Shown: piece by piece, positions 62,746 to 64,000 of the stretch | Position numbering within the stretch: the first letter of the stretch is position 1 | Layout: each line of letters begins with the position of its first letter | NCBI GenBank assembly: GCA_026770025.1 | Contig: JAMXDE010000036.1 | Span: 496,001-560,000 of the forward strand | Direction of reading: 5' to 3' | DNA: 64,000 bases | Source of the DNA: Craspedostauros australis | Lineage: Eukaryota; Bacillariophyta; Bacillariophyceae; Mastogloiales; Achnanthaceae | Program-made: the position numbers and the translations under genes | Notes under the pieces: generated by a model | Seen by the model: only the letters and a program-made list of their open reading frames with translations | What the model was told of the DNA's origin: nothing | Database searches by the model: none

Positions 62746-64000
62746 ATGTCACGGCGTACCTCGAACCTCTCTCGGAATCTACAGATACGCGCAACTGGAA
62801 GTACCGTCACCAGCACCGCCATCGCCATCGACACCGCCCGACACAGCACCAAGGAAAAGTGTGCCACCCAAGGTTCCCGCAGAACCAACGCCGACATCGA
62901 CATCACCTCGATCAAATCGAACCAAAGAACTACAACGTCGAGCAGTTGCGGCACGTGTCAGAAGCAGTCTACAATTAGTCGTTGCAATCACTGCAATCAC
63001 GGTCACGTCGCCAGCACCAGAACCAGCACCAACATCAACTCTTCGCGCAACGCCAACCATCACGAAGAATCGAGCATGCTGGAACCATCCCCCATCGGAT
63101 GTGAGTCAGTCAAGGGTGTCTCATTCGTGGGCATCACGGAGACCTTTCGGAGCTCGGAACAAATGCACGAAATCCAGAACTTTCTCAGTGATGTCTTCGT
63201 TTCATCTTCGGTTTCATCTTCGGTCTCATCAACTACAACGACGCTATCACCAACAGCAGGAGTAGTCGTACACGGAAGACGACCATCGCAATCGTCACAG
63301 ACATCACAGATATCACATACACCACCACCAACAACAACAACCAAAGCACTTCATCTGTCGCACTTGCCTCCCCTTTCTCCTCTTGCTCCTTCTCTCGCGC
63401 AGCATCACCATCCGCACCAGCAACATCATCAGCAACATCATCAGCAACGCACACAACAGACACAGCAGACACAACGCCTGCCACGGCAGTACCTCTGCTT
63501 TGATGGACAGCCCAGCCTCGCAGCACATGATCGTCATCATCGTTCCCTCGTTGATGTAGCAATACCATTCCAGGAATTGCCGTCCTCATGCCAGCCTTCA
63601 CCCATCAAGAAAGCCAGAGGGAGCGACCTGATGCCCGTGCCCACAAGGTTCCATTTCGAGACTCTGCAGCTGGAAGATTGGGACGACGCCGGCGAAGAAT
63701 CCTGGCTCGATGACATCCCGATTGATACCGACACCTCTCCTGAGAACACCCATGGATGCCACCATGGCCTCGAACAGCTGCAGTCTCAGACCCCATCACT
63801 GCTCAAGCGTTCCGCCGGTCCAACCCACCTCTACTCCTTCGTGGACAACAGCATCATCACATCCATTCGAGGTGCTCCATGCCAAGTCGAAACGTTCCCA
63901 CGAGAGATCGTCGAAGCAACTGGGCGCACATCTACACGCGCACCCACATTCACACCCACATCCACGCAGCGATCACCGAGAAAGAGGACGCGGTCGGCTC
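62089..64000 (+). repeat. Right arm of inverted segmental duplication
   Basis: It is the reverse-orientation copy of 50525-52415, with scattered substitutions and small indels, and it runs off the window end. Confidence 0.85.
62746..64000 (+). CDS. HA-domain protein 5, 3' end outside window
   Basis: From ATG 62746 the frame stays open to the last base (418 codons plus one base), so the HA domains themselves lie beyond the window. The visible protein is nearly identical to HA protein 4: MSRRTSNLSRNLQIRATG, the Cys/His cluster, LEPSPIGCESVKGVSFVGI, MHEIQNFLSDVF, the His/Gln stretch, LQLEDWDDAGEESW, and RSPRKRTRSA. Differences are substitutions and in-frame indels only, for example an extra Pro near the PPTTTT tract and four extra residues (PTFTPTSTQ versus PTPTQ). 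That suggests both copies remain coding. It lies at the 5' side of the right duplication arm and in opposite orientation to its four paralogues. Confidence 0.85.
   Translation, partial: MSRRTSNLSRNLQIRATGSTVTSTAIAIDTARHSTKEKCATQGSRRTNADIDITSIKSNQRTTTSSSCGTCQKQSTISRCNHCNHGHVASTRTSTNINSSRNANHHEESSMLEPSPIGCESVKGVSFVGITETFRSSEQMHEIQNFLSDVFVSSSVSSSVSSTTTTLSPTAGVVVHGRRPSQSSQTSQISHTPPPTTTTKALHLSHLPPLSPLAPSLAQHHHPHQQHHQQHHQQRTQQTQQTQRLPRQYLCFDGQPSLAAHDRHHRSLVDVAIPFQELPSSCQPSPIKKARGSDLMPVPTRFHFETLQLEDWDDAGEESWLDDIPIDTDTSPENTHGCHHGLEQLQSQTPSLLKRSAGPTHLYSFVDNSIITSIRGAPCQVETFPREIVEATGRTSTRAPTFTPTSTQRSPRKRTRSA

Overview
The window is nuclear DNA of a photosynthetic stramenopile, most likely a diatom or a close relative. 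Three things point there. First, GT-AG introns of about 160-500 bp interrupt several genes. Second, four predicted plastid proteins carry a signal peptide ending in an ASAFAP-type motif with Phe at the cleavage site (ASAF near 6205, AFPN near 2320, DAFAP near 54945, NAFAP near 56165), the import signal of secondary red plastids. Third, there is a local expansion of helicase-associated (HA) domain proteins. Coding regions favour C or G at third positions. Intergenic spacers carry short TATAATA-like blocks.

Layout, 0-27 kb: a gene-dense housekeeping region. It holds a CHMP7-like ESCRT-III protein cut by the window edge, a spliced plastid glutaredoxin-like protein without active-site cysteines, decayed fragments of an ankyrin-type and a membrane-protein gene, a Met-rich secretory protein whose signal peptide sits on a separate exon, a PAP/fibrillin, translation factor eIF5B, a head-to-head pair of paralogues with an unrecognised domain, an FAD-binding protein, a Golgi-type sulfotransferase, a METTL-type methyltransferase, a TPR protein, a QueH-type queuosine enzyme and an RGG-tailed protein.

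Layout, 28-33 kb: a gene-poor block that looks like a mobile element. It is bracketed by two 10-unit arrays of the same 20-bp repeat and contains a transposon-derived zinc-knuckle ORF. A spliced type II membrane protein of SGNH type follows.

Layout, 35-64 kb: five HA-domain paralogues (four on the minus strand, the fifth on the plus strand and cut by the window end), separated by low-complexity spacers. A 1.82-kb foldback/Mutator-like element with long terminal inverted repeats and a perfect 10-bp target duplication lies at 47601-49423. The fourth and fifth HA genes are arms of an inverted segmental duplication of at least 1.9 kb. Between the arms lie a plastid PDZ protein, a CYP38-like thylakoid-lumen cyclophilin and a three-exon copine.

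The genes do not form one pathway. The recurring themes are plastid proteins (fibrillin, cyclophilin, PDZ, glutaredoxin-like) and an actively duplicating HA family with nearby repeats and transposon remains. All functions are inferred from motifs read by eye; no database search was possible.
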